Source: Pseudomonadota bacterium
GTDB lineage: Bacteria > Pseudomonadota > Gammaproteobacteria > Eutrophobiales > Eutrophobiaceae
Length of the DNA: 64,000 nt
Assembly (NCBI GenBank): GCA_013112535.1
Contig: JABFGI010000002.1
Span: forward strand, 124,001 to 188,000
Direction: 5' to 3'
This document shows positions 1-9,736 of this stretch, one piece after another. The notes beneath the pieces are model-generated. The model searched no databases, had not been told where the DNA came from, and saw only the letters and a program-made list of their open reading frames with translations. Numbering within the stretch: position 1 is the first letter of the stretch; each line of letters starts with the position of its first letter. The position numbers and the translations under genes are program-made.

Positions 1-229
1 TCGGAAAAACACACACAGGATCAGCATTGTTGGTAATGACAACATAAGCATAACGATGCAGTATTAGGAAACCACACATATAACGCACCGCACCTTCAAA
101 ACCACTGTACTCACTGCCACTGATAACCAATGCATCTAGACCTGCCTTTTCCATTGCAGCACGCGTGTTCGCGTAACGGCGATCAATTTCTGCCTGACTG
201 GGGCGAAAACGATTTACATAATCGGTCAT
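1..229 (-). CDS. M24 (Xaa-Pro dipeptidase/creatinase-like) peptidase, N-terminal part
   Basis: Partial gene: the ATG is at 227-229 and the frame stays open to the window edge, giving 76 residues. The visible part (MTDYVNRFRPSQAEIDRRY...) matches the creatinase/prolidase N-terminal domain that precedes the pita-bread metallopeptidase domain. Typical cues are the RRYANTRAAMEKAGLDALV stretch and the later hydrophobic strand VVITNNADPVCVF. It lies 21 bp downstream of a ketopantoate-reductase-like gene on the same strand, so it is probably the last visible gene of that operon. Members hydrolyse Xaa-Pro dipeptides, creatine or related C-N bonds. The metal ligands are outside the window, so the substrate class cannot be judged. 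Confidence 0.75.
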   Translation of the reverse strand, partial: MTDYVNRFRPSQAEIDRRYANTRAAMEKAGLDALVISGSEYSGFEGAVRYMCGFLILHRYAYVVITNNADPVCVFP

Positions 230-250
230 AATAATTCCTCAATAATAAAA

Positions 251-1183
251 TTAGTGTTTCTCAGGGATCTCAAGACTCCACGAGAACTCCAGTCCCTTAA
301 TCAAAGCTGTCATTGCCTCATTCATTGGGCAGGGAATACCCAGCTCCTTTCCATAACTGGCAATGCCGCCATTGAGTACATCTACTTCCGTTTGTCTCTC
401 TGCCAATACGTCCTGTAGCATGCTGGGTGGATGGTAGTAAGCTTTCTCTCTTCCAAAATCAGTAAGTGCTTCCGGATCACTATCGAGGGTAATACCAAGC
501 GCTTCGGAAACGGCTATCCCTTCAGCCATAATCGCCGACATAAGCTTGCGTATTTCCGGTTGATCACAGTTAACACCATGTGGAAGTCGTGTCATCGCTG
601 CAACCGCATTTGATGCGGCATTAAAAATAACCTTTGTCCATTGTGCGCCACGGGCATCTTCCATAGCCAAACAATCCATACCACTTCTATTAATCGCATC
701 TGCAAGTTGTTCTACTTCTTCCATACTCGCAGGGTTGCTAGCAAAAGGACCTATCCAGGTTTTACCACCGGCATCATGGTTAACAACACCGGGCTCGGTG
801 ATATGTCCTGCGGGGAAAATAGTGCCTTGAATAACCCGTGGTACATACTCTGCAACAATCTCTTCACTACCAATTCCATTTTGCACAGAACACACCGCAC
901 CGTTTTTAAAGATAGGTGTTACAGCTTCCATAGCTGAACGCGTGAACATAGTCTTCGTTGCAATGATGCCAAATTCACATTCAGGGATGTCTGCTACATT
1001 ATTACGCGCATTTACTTTTGCACTGAAGTCACTCAATCCAGTAAGTCGTAAACCATTTTTATTTATTGCATCCACATGTGCCTGATTGAGATCGTAAGCC
1101 CATACTTCTACATCATCCAGCCTACCCAGATGCGCTGCGTATAAACTACCAATCGCACCACAACCAATAACACATACTTTCAT
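251..1183 (-). CDS. ketopantoate reductase family oxidoreductase (copy 1)
   Basis: A 310-residue NAD(P)-dependent oxidoreductase of the ApbA/PanE family. The N-terminal Rossmann motif is G7-C-G9-A-I-G12, followed by the QNG motif at 101-103 and the C-terminal helical domain with the family lysine (K184 in QWTKVIFNAA) and the SMLQDV...TEVDVLNGG segment. Authentic PanE reduces 2-dehydropantoate for pantothenate and CoA synthesis. Here the gene sits in a catabolic-looking operon next to a paralogue and an HMGL-type enzyme, so a different 2-oxo or 3-hydroxy acid substrate is more likely. Spacing to the upstream paralogue is 51 bp. Confidence 0.85.
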   Translation of the reverse strand: MKVCVIGCGAIGSLYAAHLGRLDDVEVWAYDLNQAHVDAINKNGLRLTGLSDFSAKVNARNNVADIPECEFGIIATKTMFTRSAMEAVTPIFKNGAVCSVQNGIGSEEIVAEYVPRVIQGTIFPAGHITEPGVVNHDAGGKTWIGPFASNPASMEEVEQLADAINRSGMDCLAMEDARGAQWTKVIFNAASNAVAAMTRLPHGVNCDQPEIRKLMSAIMAEGIAVSEALGITLDSDPEALTDFGREKAYYHPPSMLQDVLAERQTEVDVLNGGIASYGKELGIPCPMNEAMTALIKGLEFSWSLEIPEKH

Positions 1184-1234
1184 TATCCACTCCTGATTCT
1201 TAATTACGTTATAAAATTCAAAACCATTTATTAC

Positions 1235-2200
1235 TTAATGACTGCCGCCTTTAAATGTCCAACTCGCTTCATATGCTTTTACCAGACGGTATAAAGTTTC
1301 ATGATACGGAGCAGGGACATTTGCTTTTTTAGCTTCCCTGACGATTGCACCGGTAATCCAGTCAACTTCTGTTAGTCGCTTATTGCGTACATCATCCAGC
1401 ATGGAAGGGATATGTGCGTAGTCTTCGCCATCCGTTGTTCCTTGCGATACTGCTTTCACATTCATTTCCCAGGGATCGTCAGCCAGAATAACACCTCGGG
1501 CTTTTGCAATGGCCTTGGCTTCATTCATCATGTCAAAAACCAGATTGCCTAAATCTTCTATATTATCCTGCTTGGCAAAGGCTTTAACATGGGGCAGATC
1601 AGTAATAGCTGCAATACTATTTACAGCGGAATTAAAGATCAGTTTTGACCATTGGTGTGGTAATAAATCTTCATAGGCTTCTGCCTTGAGACCAGACTTA
1701 TTAATCAATGCTTCTACTTCTTTAACAAATTCAAAATTAGCATTGCTTTCAGCCCAGGGACCCATCCATGTAGCTGTATCCAATTCATACTCAACATGTG
1801 TATCAGAGTGACGTGTACCACTCATAAATGTCACGCCGGAAATAATAGGCCAGTCGCCATATTGTTTAACAATCTCTTCACAACCCAAACCATTTTGTAT
1901 CATTAAGACATGGGCTTTGGGAAAATGTCCCTGAATACTTTTTGCACTGGCCTCTACTGCCGCAGCCTTGGTGGCAATAATCACCAGATCGATTTCACCC
2001 AGATCAGCCGGGTTCGTCGATGCAATTACTTTAGGGTGAAGTTCTGATTTACCACTGACGCGCAAACCTTCGTCATTAAGAGCCTTGGCGTGTTCATCTC
2101 GTCGAGTCAATACGGTTGTTTCGATAACAGAGCCAAGATGACCAACAAGTAAACTACCAATAGCACCGGCACCAACAATGCATACACGTTCCAATTTCAT
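1235..2200 (-). CDS. ketopantoate reductase family oxidoreductase (copy 2)
   Basis: A 321-residue paralogue of the following gene. It has the Rossmann motif G10-A-G12-A-I-G15, QNG at 102-104, the conserved lysine K186 (HQWSKLIFNSA) and a SMLDDV...TEVDWITG segment that aligns with copy 1. The two are clearly diverged rather than a recent duplication, so they may form a heteromer or act on successive substrates. Its start is 9 bp from the stop of the upstream HMGL-type gene, which points to translational coupling in one operon. Reaction not determined. Confidence 0.85.
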   Translation of the reverse strand: MKLERVCIVGAGAIGSLLVGHLGSVIETTVLTRRDEHAKALNDEGLRVSGKSELHPKVIASTNPADLGEIDLVIIATKAAAVEASAKSIQGHFPKAHVLMIQNGLGCEEIVKQYGDWPIISGVTFMSGTRHSDTHVEYELDTATWMGPWAESNANFEFVKEVEALINKSGLKAEAYEDLLPHQWSKLIFNSAVNSIAAITDLPHVKAFAKQDNIEDLGNLVFDMMNEAKAIAKARGVILADDPWEMNVKAVSQGTTDGEDYAHIPSMLDDVRNKRLTEVDWITGAIVREAKKANVPAPYHETLYRLVKAYEASWTFKGGSH

Positions 2201-2209
2201 AAATTTAAT

Positions 2210-3403
2210 TCAGGCCTGTTGGACGATGTTTTTAAATTCATCATCACTGATAAGTCTTGCATTACGCGTAGCAACATTTTTGACTTCCGCCAGTATCGCA
2301 TCACGCTTATCATCGGGAATTTCAATACCCAGTTCCTGACCTTTTAAATCAATACTGGCAAGACCACTTTTTTTACCAAGTACAATCTTGCGTTCAGCAG
2401 CTACAATATCAGCCGAATAAGGTTCAATAGCCTCGGGAATATGGAACTGAGTCGCAACCGCACCACTTTCACGCGTATACAGGTATTGTCCAACCACTGG
2501 TTTCCAACCATCAACAGTATAATTCCCTGCTTGTTGTACTATTTTTGAAATTTCACGCGCCTTACTTAGATCAATGTTTGTAGGCACGCTATAAAGGCTT
2601 TGCAAGGCAAGCGCGACTTCACAGATGTCTGCATTACCAGCACGCTCACCCATGCCGTTAATCGTTCCTTGTACCCAATCCGCTCCGGCTCTAACCGCAG
2701 CCACCGCTGAGGCGGTAGCCATACCAAAATCATTATGGCCATGCCAATGCAATGAAACACCAGGAAACCATGATTTTACTTCCCCGATTAAATACTCAAC
2801 CGCTTCCGGTGAACAGGCACCGATAGTATCAACCAATGAAATTTCATCTGCACCCGCATCAATGGCAACACCATACACTTCTTTTAAAAAGCCGAGATCA
2901 CTGCGTGTACTGTCAACAGCAAAGAAGTTGACCGTTTTCATACCATTTTCTTTGGCATGTTTCACCGCATTGGCAACACGTTCTTTTACCTTGTCACGAT
3001 CAAAACCATAAGCCTTCATTTTTAAATCACTGGTCGAGATTTCTATCAGGATATGTTCTGTTCCTAATTCAATATGAGCATCAATGTCGGGAATCATACA
3101 ACGGGCAAAACCCCAGATTTCAGCATTTAAACCGGCATCAAGAATTCGCTTTACAGCCCGGGTATCATCCTCGGAAACGCGAGGAAAACCGGATTCAATT
3201 CGAGAAACACCCAACTCATCCAACTTACACGCAATTTCAAATTTCTCTTCTGGTGTAAAGCAAACACCGACAGATTGTTCACCATCTCTCAACGTTGTAT
3301 CGTAAAAATGGATCGTTTTATTATGATCGAAGGCAGACTGAATATCGTCGCGATAATTGTATTCACTGGTCCATATTTGGTCGGGCTGTATGTTTGTACT
3401 CAT
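2210..3403 (-). CDS. HMGL-type acyltransferase, homocitrate/isopropylmalate synthase family
   Basis: A 397-residue TIM-barrel enzyme of the DRE-TIM superfamily. The signature DTTLRDGEQ is at 35-43 and the metal-binding HGHND at 221-225, followed by the NGMGERAGN motif. These enzymes condense acetyl-CoA with a 2-oxo acid or cleave the reverse adduct. The length is near that of NifV/homocitrate synthases, and the LeuA allosteric C-terminal domain is absent, so an ordinary leucine-pathway LeuA is unlikely. It leads an operon with two ketopantoate-reductase-like genes and is divergent from a tryptophanase. No nitrogenase or lysine-pathway genes are present, so the substrate remains open. Confidence 0.8.
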   Translation of the reverse strand: MSTNIQPDQIWTSEYNYRDDIQSAFDHNKTIHFYDTTLRDGEQSVGVCFTPEEKFEIACKLDELGVSRIESGFPRVSEDDTRAVKRILDAGLNAEIWGFARCMIPDIDAHIELGTEHILIEISTSDLKMKAYGFDRDKVKERVANAVKHAKENGMKTVNFFAVDSTRSDLGFLKEVYGVAIDAGADEISLVDTIGACSPEAVEYLIGEVKSWFPGVSLHWHGHNDFGMATASAVAAVRAGADWVQGTINGMGERAGNADICEVALALQSLYSVPTNIDLSKAREISKIVQQAGNYTVDGWKPVVGQYLYTRESGAVATQFHIPEAIEPYSADIVAAERKIVLGKKSGLASIDLKGQELGIEIPDDKRDAILAEVKNVATRNARLISDDEFKNIVQQA

Positions 3404-3617
3404 AGCGATAAACTCTTTCAGATTAATGGTCTGGATGTGTACTTAATTTGATCCCAATTCGGGTAATTATTGTAAAAAATACTAGCTTGAACGGGATGAT
3501 TCTGTCTTGACTCATAGGGTAAGAACGGTTGACTGGCAATGACCATAGTGTTCAGTCACCATTCTGCTATTCTTAGCTATTAAGAATAACAACGAATTCA
3601 ATATATTTAATTATTCC
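3404..3617. promoter_or_regulatory. divergent intergenic region with 22-bp-period direct repeat
   Basis: This 214-bp gap separates the HMGL-type operon (minus) from the tryptophanase gene (plus). It holds the third copy of the motif GTCTTGAC (3504-3511) followed 22 bp later by CGGTTGAC (3526-3533). Another TTGA at 3487-3490 extends the series to the left. The same arrangement occurs near 11850 and 36645. I see no clear riboswitch or attenuator. Two helical turns between half-sites is the geometry used by AraC-family regulators, and one is encoded at 11899-12867. Confidence 0.4.
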
Positions 3618-4976
3618 ATGAAAACCATCATCGAACCCTTCAAAATCAAGGTGGTAGAACCTATCCACATGACCACATTGGAACAAAGGGAAGACATTCT
3701 TAATGAGGCGCATTTTAATCCCTTTAAAATACCTGCTCGTGATGTGCTGATTGATCTATTAACTGATAGTGGCACGGGCTCCATGAGCAATCTTCAATGG
3801 GCAGGGATCATGAAAGGTGATGAATCTTATGCGGGAGCAGAAAGTTTTTACCATTTCCAGAAAACTTTAAGAAACTTGACCGGTTTTGAGCATATCTTAC
3901 CGACTCATCAAGGCCGGGCCAGTGAACGGATTTTGTTTGAACTGGTTGGTGGTCCTGGAAAAATTATTCCCAATAACAATCATTTTGACACCACACGTGC
4001 CAATGTCGAACACTCTGGTGCTGAAGCCCTTGATCTGGTAATTCCTGAAGCAAGTAAACCAAACCTCATACATCCATTTAAAGGCAATATGGATGTTACC
4101 CGATTGGAAGCACTGATTAAGGAAAAAGGCAGAGAAACTATCCCGCTGGTGATGGTCACTATTACCAATAACTCCGGTGGAGGACAACCCGTTAGCTTGA
4201 AAAATTTACGGGCTGTGCGCGCCATTTGTAATCAATACGATATACCTCTATTTCTCGACGCCTGTCGTTTTGCGGAAAACGCCTGGTTCATAAAGCAACG
4301 TGAAGCTGGACAAGCTGATCGGTCTGTTCGTGATATCGTTAGTGATATTTTTGAACTTGCCGACGGTGCTACCATTAGCGCTAAAAAAGACGGTTTAGTA
4401 AATATCGGTGGCATATTGTTATTACGAGATCAAGAATTAGCAGAACACGCAGGTGCTTTGCTAATCTTAACAGAAGGCTATGTCACCTATGGAGGTCTTG
4501 CAGGTCGTGATCTGGAAGCCATGGCACAGGGCTTTGAGGAAGTCGTAGAAGAAGACTACTTATCATATCGAATCCGTTCGACAGAATATTTGGGAGAAAA
4601 ACTTAAAGCGATTGGTTATCAAATCATCGAACCGCCCGGAGGACATGCTATCTATATTGATGCCGGTCATTGTTGTTCTCATATTCCACCATCACACTAC
4701 CCGGGCCAGGCTCTGGTTTGTGGTCTTTATAGAACTGGTGGTGTTCGTGCATGCGAAATAGGCAGCGTCATGTTTGGTGGCAATGGAAAAGCGCCAGATT
4801 TAGAATTAGTACGACTAGCACTACCACGCCGGGTTTATACACAAAGTCATATTGATTATGTTGTTGAGTCCGCAGCAGAACTGTTTGAGCAAAGAGATAA
4901 ATTGATAGGACTTCGTATTACTAACTCGCCACCCTTTCTGCGTCACTTCACAGCAACGTTTAAAGAAATTATTTAA
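3618..4976 (+). CDS. tnaA: tryptophanase-like PLP lyase (tryptophanase/tyrosine phenol-lyase family)
   Basis: A 452-residue PLP-dependent beta-eliminating lyase. The Schiff-base lysine is K257 in SAKKDGLVNIGG. Residues that separate the two family activities favour tryptophanase: FDTT at 123-126 has Asp where tyrosine phenol-lyase has Thr, EIGS replaces the substrate-binding ERG Arg of tyrosine phenol-lyase, and the C-terminal LRHFTA carries the His that is Phe in tyrosine phenol-lyase. The predicted reaction is tryptophan to indole, pyruvate and ammonia. No tnaB permease follows, and no tnaC-like leader was found. Comparison is from remembered family sequences, so substrate choice is inference. 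Confidence 0.82.
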   Translation: MKTIIEPFKIKVVEPIHMTTLEQREDILNEAHFNPFKIPARDVLIDLLTDSGTGSMSNLQWAGIMKGDESYAGAESFYHFQKTLRNLTGFEHILPTHQGRASERILFELVGGPGKIIPNNNHFDTTRANVEHSGAEALDLVIPEASKPNLIHPFKGNMDVTRLEALIKEKGRETIPLVMVTITNNSGGGQPVSLKNLRAVRAICNQYDIPLFLDACRFAENAWFIKQREAGQADRSVRDIVSDIFELADGATISAKKDGLVNIGGILLLRDQELAEHAGALLILTEGYVTYGGLAGRDLEAMAQGFEEVVEEDYLSYRIRSTEYLGEKLKAIGYQIIEPPGGHAIYIDAGHCCSHIPPSHYPGQALVCGLYRTGGVRACEIGSVMFGGNGKAPDLELVRLALPRRVYTQSHIDYVVESAAELFEQRDKLIGLRITNSPPFLRHFTATFKEII

Positions 4977-5040
4977 TCACATACTTAAATTATGTGTTTA
5001 CAAGTTATCATTCAAGTTAAGAGTTATCATCCAATACTGT

Positions 5041-5910
5041 CTATTTTTCCTTGAACCAGTCATAAATTTCATCGGGTGTCGCAAACCATACCTCTTTTTT
5101 CTTTAACATATAATCGTAAACTGCCTCGAAATATTTGATCCGATGTGGCGTCCCCATGATGTAAGGATGCACCGACATACACATAATGCGGGGTTGTTTT
5201 GCGCCTTCCTGATAAAGATAATCAAACTGATCAATTGCTCTTTGTAACCATACTTGTGATTGATGTTGGTGAACGACCATCATTGGCAGATCACTTAACT
5301 CAAAAGAATACGGCATTGCCATGATATTGTCCGAATGGGTTTTCATTACAACCGGGTGTTCATCCATCGGCCAATCACAGACATATTTAAAGCCTGTATT
5401 AGCAAGGTAGTCAAGAGTATCCAGTGTTTCATGTAGTCCCGGACCAAGCCAACCTTTTGGAGCCTTACCAGAATAAGCTTTCAATACTTCAAATGATTTT
5501 GTAATAGATGCTTGTTGATCTTCTACTACATGCATGGCGGTCTGTGTATAGCCGTGCCCCATAAAGTCCCAACCAGCATCAAGTATACCGCGAGCAACAG
5601 GTTCCCACATACCTTCACAAACCTGGGCATTCATAGCAGCGCCGGCACGTATGTCACGTTTTTTCAAAGACTCCATCATTCGCCAGATTCCAACACGCAT
5701 TCCGTATTCATGCCAGGCCCAATTTGGTACATTAGGAACTGTTTTTACGCCAGCTGGTGAACTGACATACTCACGAGCAATTGGTTTTTCGATGTCCCAC
5801 TGCTCAACATTTACTACCAGATACACCGCAAGGCGGGCACCATTGGGTAATTCCAACTTTTCCCGTTGTGGCATTGCTGAAAAATTAAAACGCTCTTGAG
5901 GTAAAGTCAT
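5041..5910 (-). CDS. polysaccharide deacetylase family protein, PuuE-like
   Basis: A 289-residue NodB-fold protein. The region GWDFMGHGYTQ near residue 118 and the WLGPGLHET loop resemble the metal-independent allantoinase PuuE and related deacetylases rather than chitin deacetylases. The HPYIMGTPHR segment near residue 252 is the usual C-terminal histidine motif of this subgroup. Members hydrolyse linear or cyclic amide bonds. It follows the FO synthase gene on the same strand after 122 bp, so it may belong to the same transcription unit, but the gap is large enough for its own promoter. Substrate unknown. Confidence 0.75.
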   Translation of the reverse strand: MTLPQERFNFSAMPQREKLELPNGARLAVYLVVNVEQWDIEKPIAREYVSSPAGVKTVPNVPNWAWHEYGMRVGIWRMMESLKKRDIRAGAAMNAQVCEGMWEPVARGILDAGWDFMGHGYTQTAMHVVEDQQASITKSFEVLKAYSGKAPKGWLGPGLHETLDTLDYLANTGFKYVCDWPMDEHPVVMKTHSDNIMAMPYSFELSDLPMMVVHQHQSQVWLQRAIDQFDYLYQEGAKQPRIMCMSVHPYIMGTPHRIKYFEAVYDYMLKKKEVWFATPDEIYDWFKEK

Positions 5911-6032
5911 AAAATTTGCACCGTTGTCAAATAATAATAAATAGCCACCTTCTTATTACACGTCAATATATTGAAATTAGTACTACCCATTTTTGAAACA
6001 AATGAGAGCACAGATATACAATATTTTTATAA

Positions 6033-8399
6033 TTAATGTACACACCGTTCCGTAAGTCCCATATAGTCTGATTCGATCTGTCCATACAAGGTTGTTCGTT
6101 GTTGCGGGGTCCTATTGCAATCCAGTATCAATTGACACAACTCCACTTTAGAAAATTCCTGTCCATGAACAGCTCCAGCTGAGCGACTAATACTTTCATA
6201 CATTAATGTTCCACCAAGATCATTAACGCCGGCATCGAGACAAGCTTTTACACCTTCTTTACCCAGCTTAACCCATGAGGCTTGAATATTGTCGATATGT
6301 GTATGAAAGACCAGACGGGCAACCGCATGCATTAATAAGGTTTCACGAAACGTAGGTCCAGGTCGCGCTCTACCTTTACGGCTGAGTGGAGCTGACATAT
6401 GAACATAGGGTAATGGTACGAATTCAGTAAACCCGCCCGTTTCTTGTTGTAATTTTCGTATCCTTAGTAAGTGTCTTGCCCAATGCACAGGGGTATCAAC
6501 ATGGCCGAACATTATTGTTGCTGTTGTCGAAAGACCAATTTCATGTGCTGTTTTAATAACATTCAACCACTGTTCTGTGTTTAGTTTATCAGGACAAATT
6601 ATTGAACGGATCTCATCATCCAGTATCTCGGCAGCGGTTCCAGGCAGAGAACTTAACCCTGTTTTTTTCAATTCCAAAAGATAATCACGAATTGATATTC
6701 CCAATGTGTCTGCTCCGTGTGTTATTTCTAATGGTGAAAAAGCATGCACGTGTATCTGTGGTTGTGCCTGCTTTACGGCACGAGTGATGGAGAGATATGT
6801 TTCGCCTGTATATTCAGGGTGGATACCACCTTGAAGGCAAACTTCCGTTGCACCTTTAGACCATGCAGACCTTACCAACTTTTGAATTTCAGACAAACTC
6901 AGATTATAACCAGGTTCACGTAGATGTTCGTTGACATGCCCCTTTGAAAACGCACAAAAGCGACAGCCAAAATAACAAATGTTAGTGTAATTAATATTTC
7001 GGTTTACCACGTAAGTTACCGCATCGCCATTCACTTCAGAACGTAATTCATTCGCAGCACGGCAAACATAGTTAAAATCACGTTCCCTTGCATTAAAGAG
7101 TTTCACGATATCTTTTTCAGCTAGCGTCTTGCCACTACAAGCCTTATCGATTAACTGACTGATATTACTTTTATATGCCGGTACAACATTGTTTGCTGTC
7201 ATCTGCTTCGGTACTGCATGATCAGAACCAGCATACCAATTATCAGTACGAGCATAGCCTTCAGCATCAACCTTATTTAAAACCTGTTTGTGTAATTCAG
7301 GATCAATCCACTTATCAAGTGAATTCACATAGTCGGGATAGATCGGTAATCTGGCAACCAGATGTTTGCCTGTCATTTCTGTCGCTTCGCTAAGTTTATT
7401 TAACTGCGGCCATGCTGCTTCAGGATTAACATGATCCGGCGTTATCGGTGAAACACCACCCCAGTCATTAATCCCGGCATTAATTAATTGTGACATAGCA
7501 TCTGGCATTAAATTAGGTGGCGCTTGTATGTTCATACGGGCACCAAATATAAGTCGAGCTATTGCTATCGTCCAGACCAAATCATTCAGATCCGGTTCCG
7601 GTGCATTATGCATCTTGGTGCCGGGCTTCCGACGGAAATTCTGAATAATAATTTCCTGAATATGATCATCCGCTTCATGCAATTCACGTAAAGCTAATAA
7701 CGATTCAATTCTTTCCCTGCGAGTTTCACCTATACCGATCAGAATTCCTGATGTAAACGGAACTCGCGCACCACCTGCAGCGGCAATACTGCCAAGACGA
7801 GTAACAGGATGTTTATCTGGAGAACCATAATGGGGACCTCCCTTCTCACACAGCCTCATGGAAAGGCTTTCCAGCATCAAACCTTGTGAAACGGATACCT
7901 TACGCAAACTTAATAAATCATGACGACTCATCACACCGGGATTAAGATGAGGTAACAAACCTGTTTCATCTATCACCAGTTTCGCCATTTCCTCCAGATA
8001 AGAAAGTGTCGTGGAATGGCCAAGTTTGTTGAGTTCTTCCCGCGCGGATTGATAACGAAGACCGGGTTTATCACCTAAAGTAAACAACGCCTCATTACAT
8101 CCCGCTTGTTTACCTGCATTTGCGATCTCCAGGACCTGCTCCGCCGTTAAATAAGTTCTTTCATTTTTCTTAGGTGTCTCAGCGAAGGTACAGTAATGAC
8201 AAACATCACGACATAATTTTGTCAGAGGAATAAAAACTTTTGGTGAATAGGTGACATTGTCAGCATGTTCACGATCACGTATTGCCGCAGCAACATTGGT
8301 CAAGACTTCGATGTTTGTATAATCAGCAAGCAGTAAGGCTTCTTCAGAGCTCAGGCGTTCGCCCTGTTCCGTCTTTTTTATTACAGCCTTGTATTGCAT
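6033..8399 (-). CDS. fbiC: bifunctional FO synthase (CofG-CofH fusion)
   Basis: A 788-residue protein with two radical-SAM domains. The N-terminal CofG half has C63-x3-C67-x2-C70 (CRDVCHYC). The C-terminal CofH half has C475-x3-C479-x2-C482 (CYFGCRFC). Together they make 7,8-didemethyl-8-hydroxy-5-deazariboflavin (FO), the chromophore of coenzyme F420, from tyrosine and a ribityl-diaminouracil. The order and length match actinobacterial FbiC, whereas archaea usually have two separate genes. It is 12 bp downstream of an M20 hydrolase gene in an operon that begins with an LLM-class oxidoreductase, a family that often uses F420. No cofC, cofD or cofE is visible in the window. F420 genes are uncommon in gammaproteobacteria. 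Confidence 0.92.
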   Translation of the reverse strand: MQYKAVIKKTEQGERLSSEEALLLADYTNIEVLTNVAAAIRDREHADNVTYSPKVFIPLTKLCRDVCHYCTFAETPKKNERTYLTAEQVLEIANAGKQAGCNEALFTLGDKPGLRYQSAREELNKLGHSTTLSYLEEMAKLVIDETGLLPHLNPGVMSRHDLLSLRKVSVSQGLMLESLSMRLCEKGGPHYGSPDKHPVTRLGSIAAAGGARVPFTSGILIGIGETRRERIESLLALRELHEADDHIQEIIIQNFRRKPGTKMHNAPEPDLNDLVWTIAIARLIFGARMNIQAPPNLMPDAMSQLINAGINDWGGVSPITPDHVNPEAAWPQLNKLSEATEMTGKHLVARLPIYPDYVNSLDKWIDPELHKQVLNKVDAEGYARTDNWYAGSDHAVPKQMTANNVVPAYKSNISQLIDKACSGKTLAEKDIVKLFNARERDFNYVCRAANELRSEVNGDAVTYVVNRNINYTNICYFGCRFCAFSKGHVNEHLREPGYNLSLSEIQKLVRSAWSKGATEVCLQGGIHPEYTGETYLSITRAVKQAQPQIHVHAFSPLEITHGADTLGISIRDYLLELKKTGLSSLPGTAAEILDDEIRSIICPDKLNTEQWLNVIKTAHEIGLSTTATIMFGHVDTPVHWARHLLRIRKLQQETGGFTEFVPLPYVHMSAPLSRKGRARPGPTFRETLLMHAVARLVFHTHIDNIQASWVKLGKEGVKACLDAGVNDLGGTLMYESISRSAGAVHGQEFSKVELCQLILDCNRTPQQRTTLYGQIESDYMGLTERCVH

Positions 8400-8411
8400 T
8401 TGTATGTTTAC

Positions 8412-9683
8412 TTATTCAACCACACCACAAGTTGTCAATAAAACCTGAATATAGACTTTGATAATATCCAGCATATCACCAATATGTACCGCCTCACCCT
8501 GATGCGTAGAAAAACCACCACCACCGCTTTTAATCCTGCCAGCCGATCCGTAATTAACTGTCGGTATACCATAACGGTTCATATGCGCTGCATCACTATA
8601 CCAGGTCTCAACACCCATCTCTGGTGCCTTACCTAATTGTTGAGTATGCGCATCAACAATAGTAGTAATTAGTTCATGATCATCCGGGATTGAAGTACCT
8701 GGCGCTGAAACAAAAATCTCTGCCCTGGTTCCTTCAAGTTCAGGATTTTCATTGACTACGTTTCGAATCACTTCACGCACTTCATTATAGGCATCAACCG
8801 GAAGCTGGTCTGGCAAAGAACGCACGTCCAGATAGATAACGCAATTATCAGGTGTGCGTGCACCACGCCATGGCCATCCGCCTTCAATGGCCGAAACATT
8901 TACGCGTGGCTGAAAGTCACCCATTTGATTACGTTTACAATAATCCGGTATCCAAGTATGAATGGCGTCTAATACCTTACGCGATTTATTGATCGCATTA
9001 GAATCAACATCCGACCAGGCAGTATGTATCAAACGACCTGGCACAGTGATCTTGACCCATGTGGTTCCACAATGGCGTGGTATCAACATCATGTTGGTTG
9101 GTTCGCCTAAAATACAAAAATCAGCCACTGCTCCATGGGTAATAGCATATTTAGTCCCCACACCATAGCCTTGATATTGTCGACCTTCATATTCATTAAC
9201 AGGCGCCTTTTCGATCTCACCAGCAACACCGGCAATAACTATATCACCACCCAGTTTTATCCCCGCTTTCTGAATCGCTTCAGCAGCAGTGATGTATGTT
9301 CCCATTGCGCTTTTCATATTGAATGAACCCATACCATAGATCCATTCATCATCAATCAACGTTGCTTTACATTCGTAACCTATACCACGGTGTGCCTGTT
9401 CAGGACCAAATGATGTATCAAGGTGACCATTGAACATCAAGGATTTACCACCGCCTTGTCCTTGTAAACGACCAATAGCATTGTATCGATCATCACCTAT
9501 AGGCTGTAAAGTAGCATCGAACCCCGCATCCCCCAGTTCACTATGGACAGCGCGGGCAACACATTCTTCTTCACCTGTTGGGCTGGGGATATCGACAAGA
9601 TCCATCACCAGTTTGACCAGGCGATCACGATCAATTTGTTCTATCGCTTTGGTAACGAGATCACTGTTTACAGTTTTTGACAT
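8412..9683 (-). CDS. M20 family metallohydrolase (ArgE/DapE-like)
   Basis: A 423-residue zinc amidohydrolase. The N-terminal motif SLMFNGHLDT supplies H87 and D89, with the acidic residues of GEIEKAP and a C-terminal histidine region (FSTHQGE) completing the usual M20 site. Family members remove N-acyl groups from amino acids or cleave peptides. It sits between an FAH-family gene (53 bp upstream) and the FO synthase gene (12 bp downstream), so it is part of a catabolic operon, not an arginine or DAP operon. A separate dapE is found at 56656. The acylated substrate is unknown. Confidence 0.85.
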   Translation of the reverse strand: MSKTVNSDLVTKAIEQIDRDRLVKLVMDLVDIPSPTGEEECVARAVHSELGDAGFDATLQPIGDDRYNAIGRLQGQGGGKSLMFNGHLDTSFGPEQAHRGIGYECKATLIDDEWIYGMGSFNMKSAMGTYITAAEAIQKAGIKLGGDIVIAGVAGEIEKAPVNEYEGRQYQGYGVGTKYAITHGAVADFCILGEPTNMMLIPRHCGTTWVKITVPGRLIHTAWSDVDSNAINKSRKVLDAIHTWIPDYCKRNQMGDFQPRVNVSAIEGGWPWRGARTPDNCVIYLDVRSLPDQLPVDAYNEVREVIRNVVNENPELEGTRAEIFVSAPGTSIPDDHELITTIVDAHTQQLGKAPEMGVETWYSDAAHMNRYGIPTVNYGSAGRIKSGGGGFSTHQGEAVHIGDMLDIIKVYIQVLLTTCGVVE

Positions 9684-9736
9684 GATTCAAACCTCTTTTA
9701 TATTCGTATGGTCACTCTGAAATAATCAGAGTTTTG

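Noticed and set aside
2625..3011. A 128-residue plus-strand open frame inside the HMGL-type gene
   Set aside because: It lies fully antisense to a conserved enzyme and its low-complexity translation matches no family I know.
3426..3446. A six-codon ORF with a Trp codon upstream of tryptophanase, as a tnaC-like leader
   Set aside because: It is far shorter than tnaC, lacks the terminal Pro, and no rho-loading or attenuator structure is visible.
4985..5003. Hairpin CACATA/TATGTG after tryptophanase as a terminator
   Set aside because: The stem is only 6 bp and AT-rich, with no T run.
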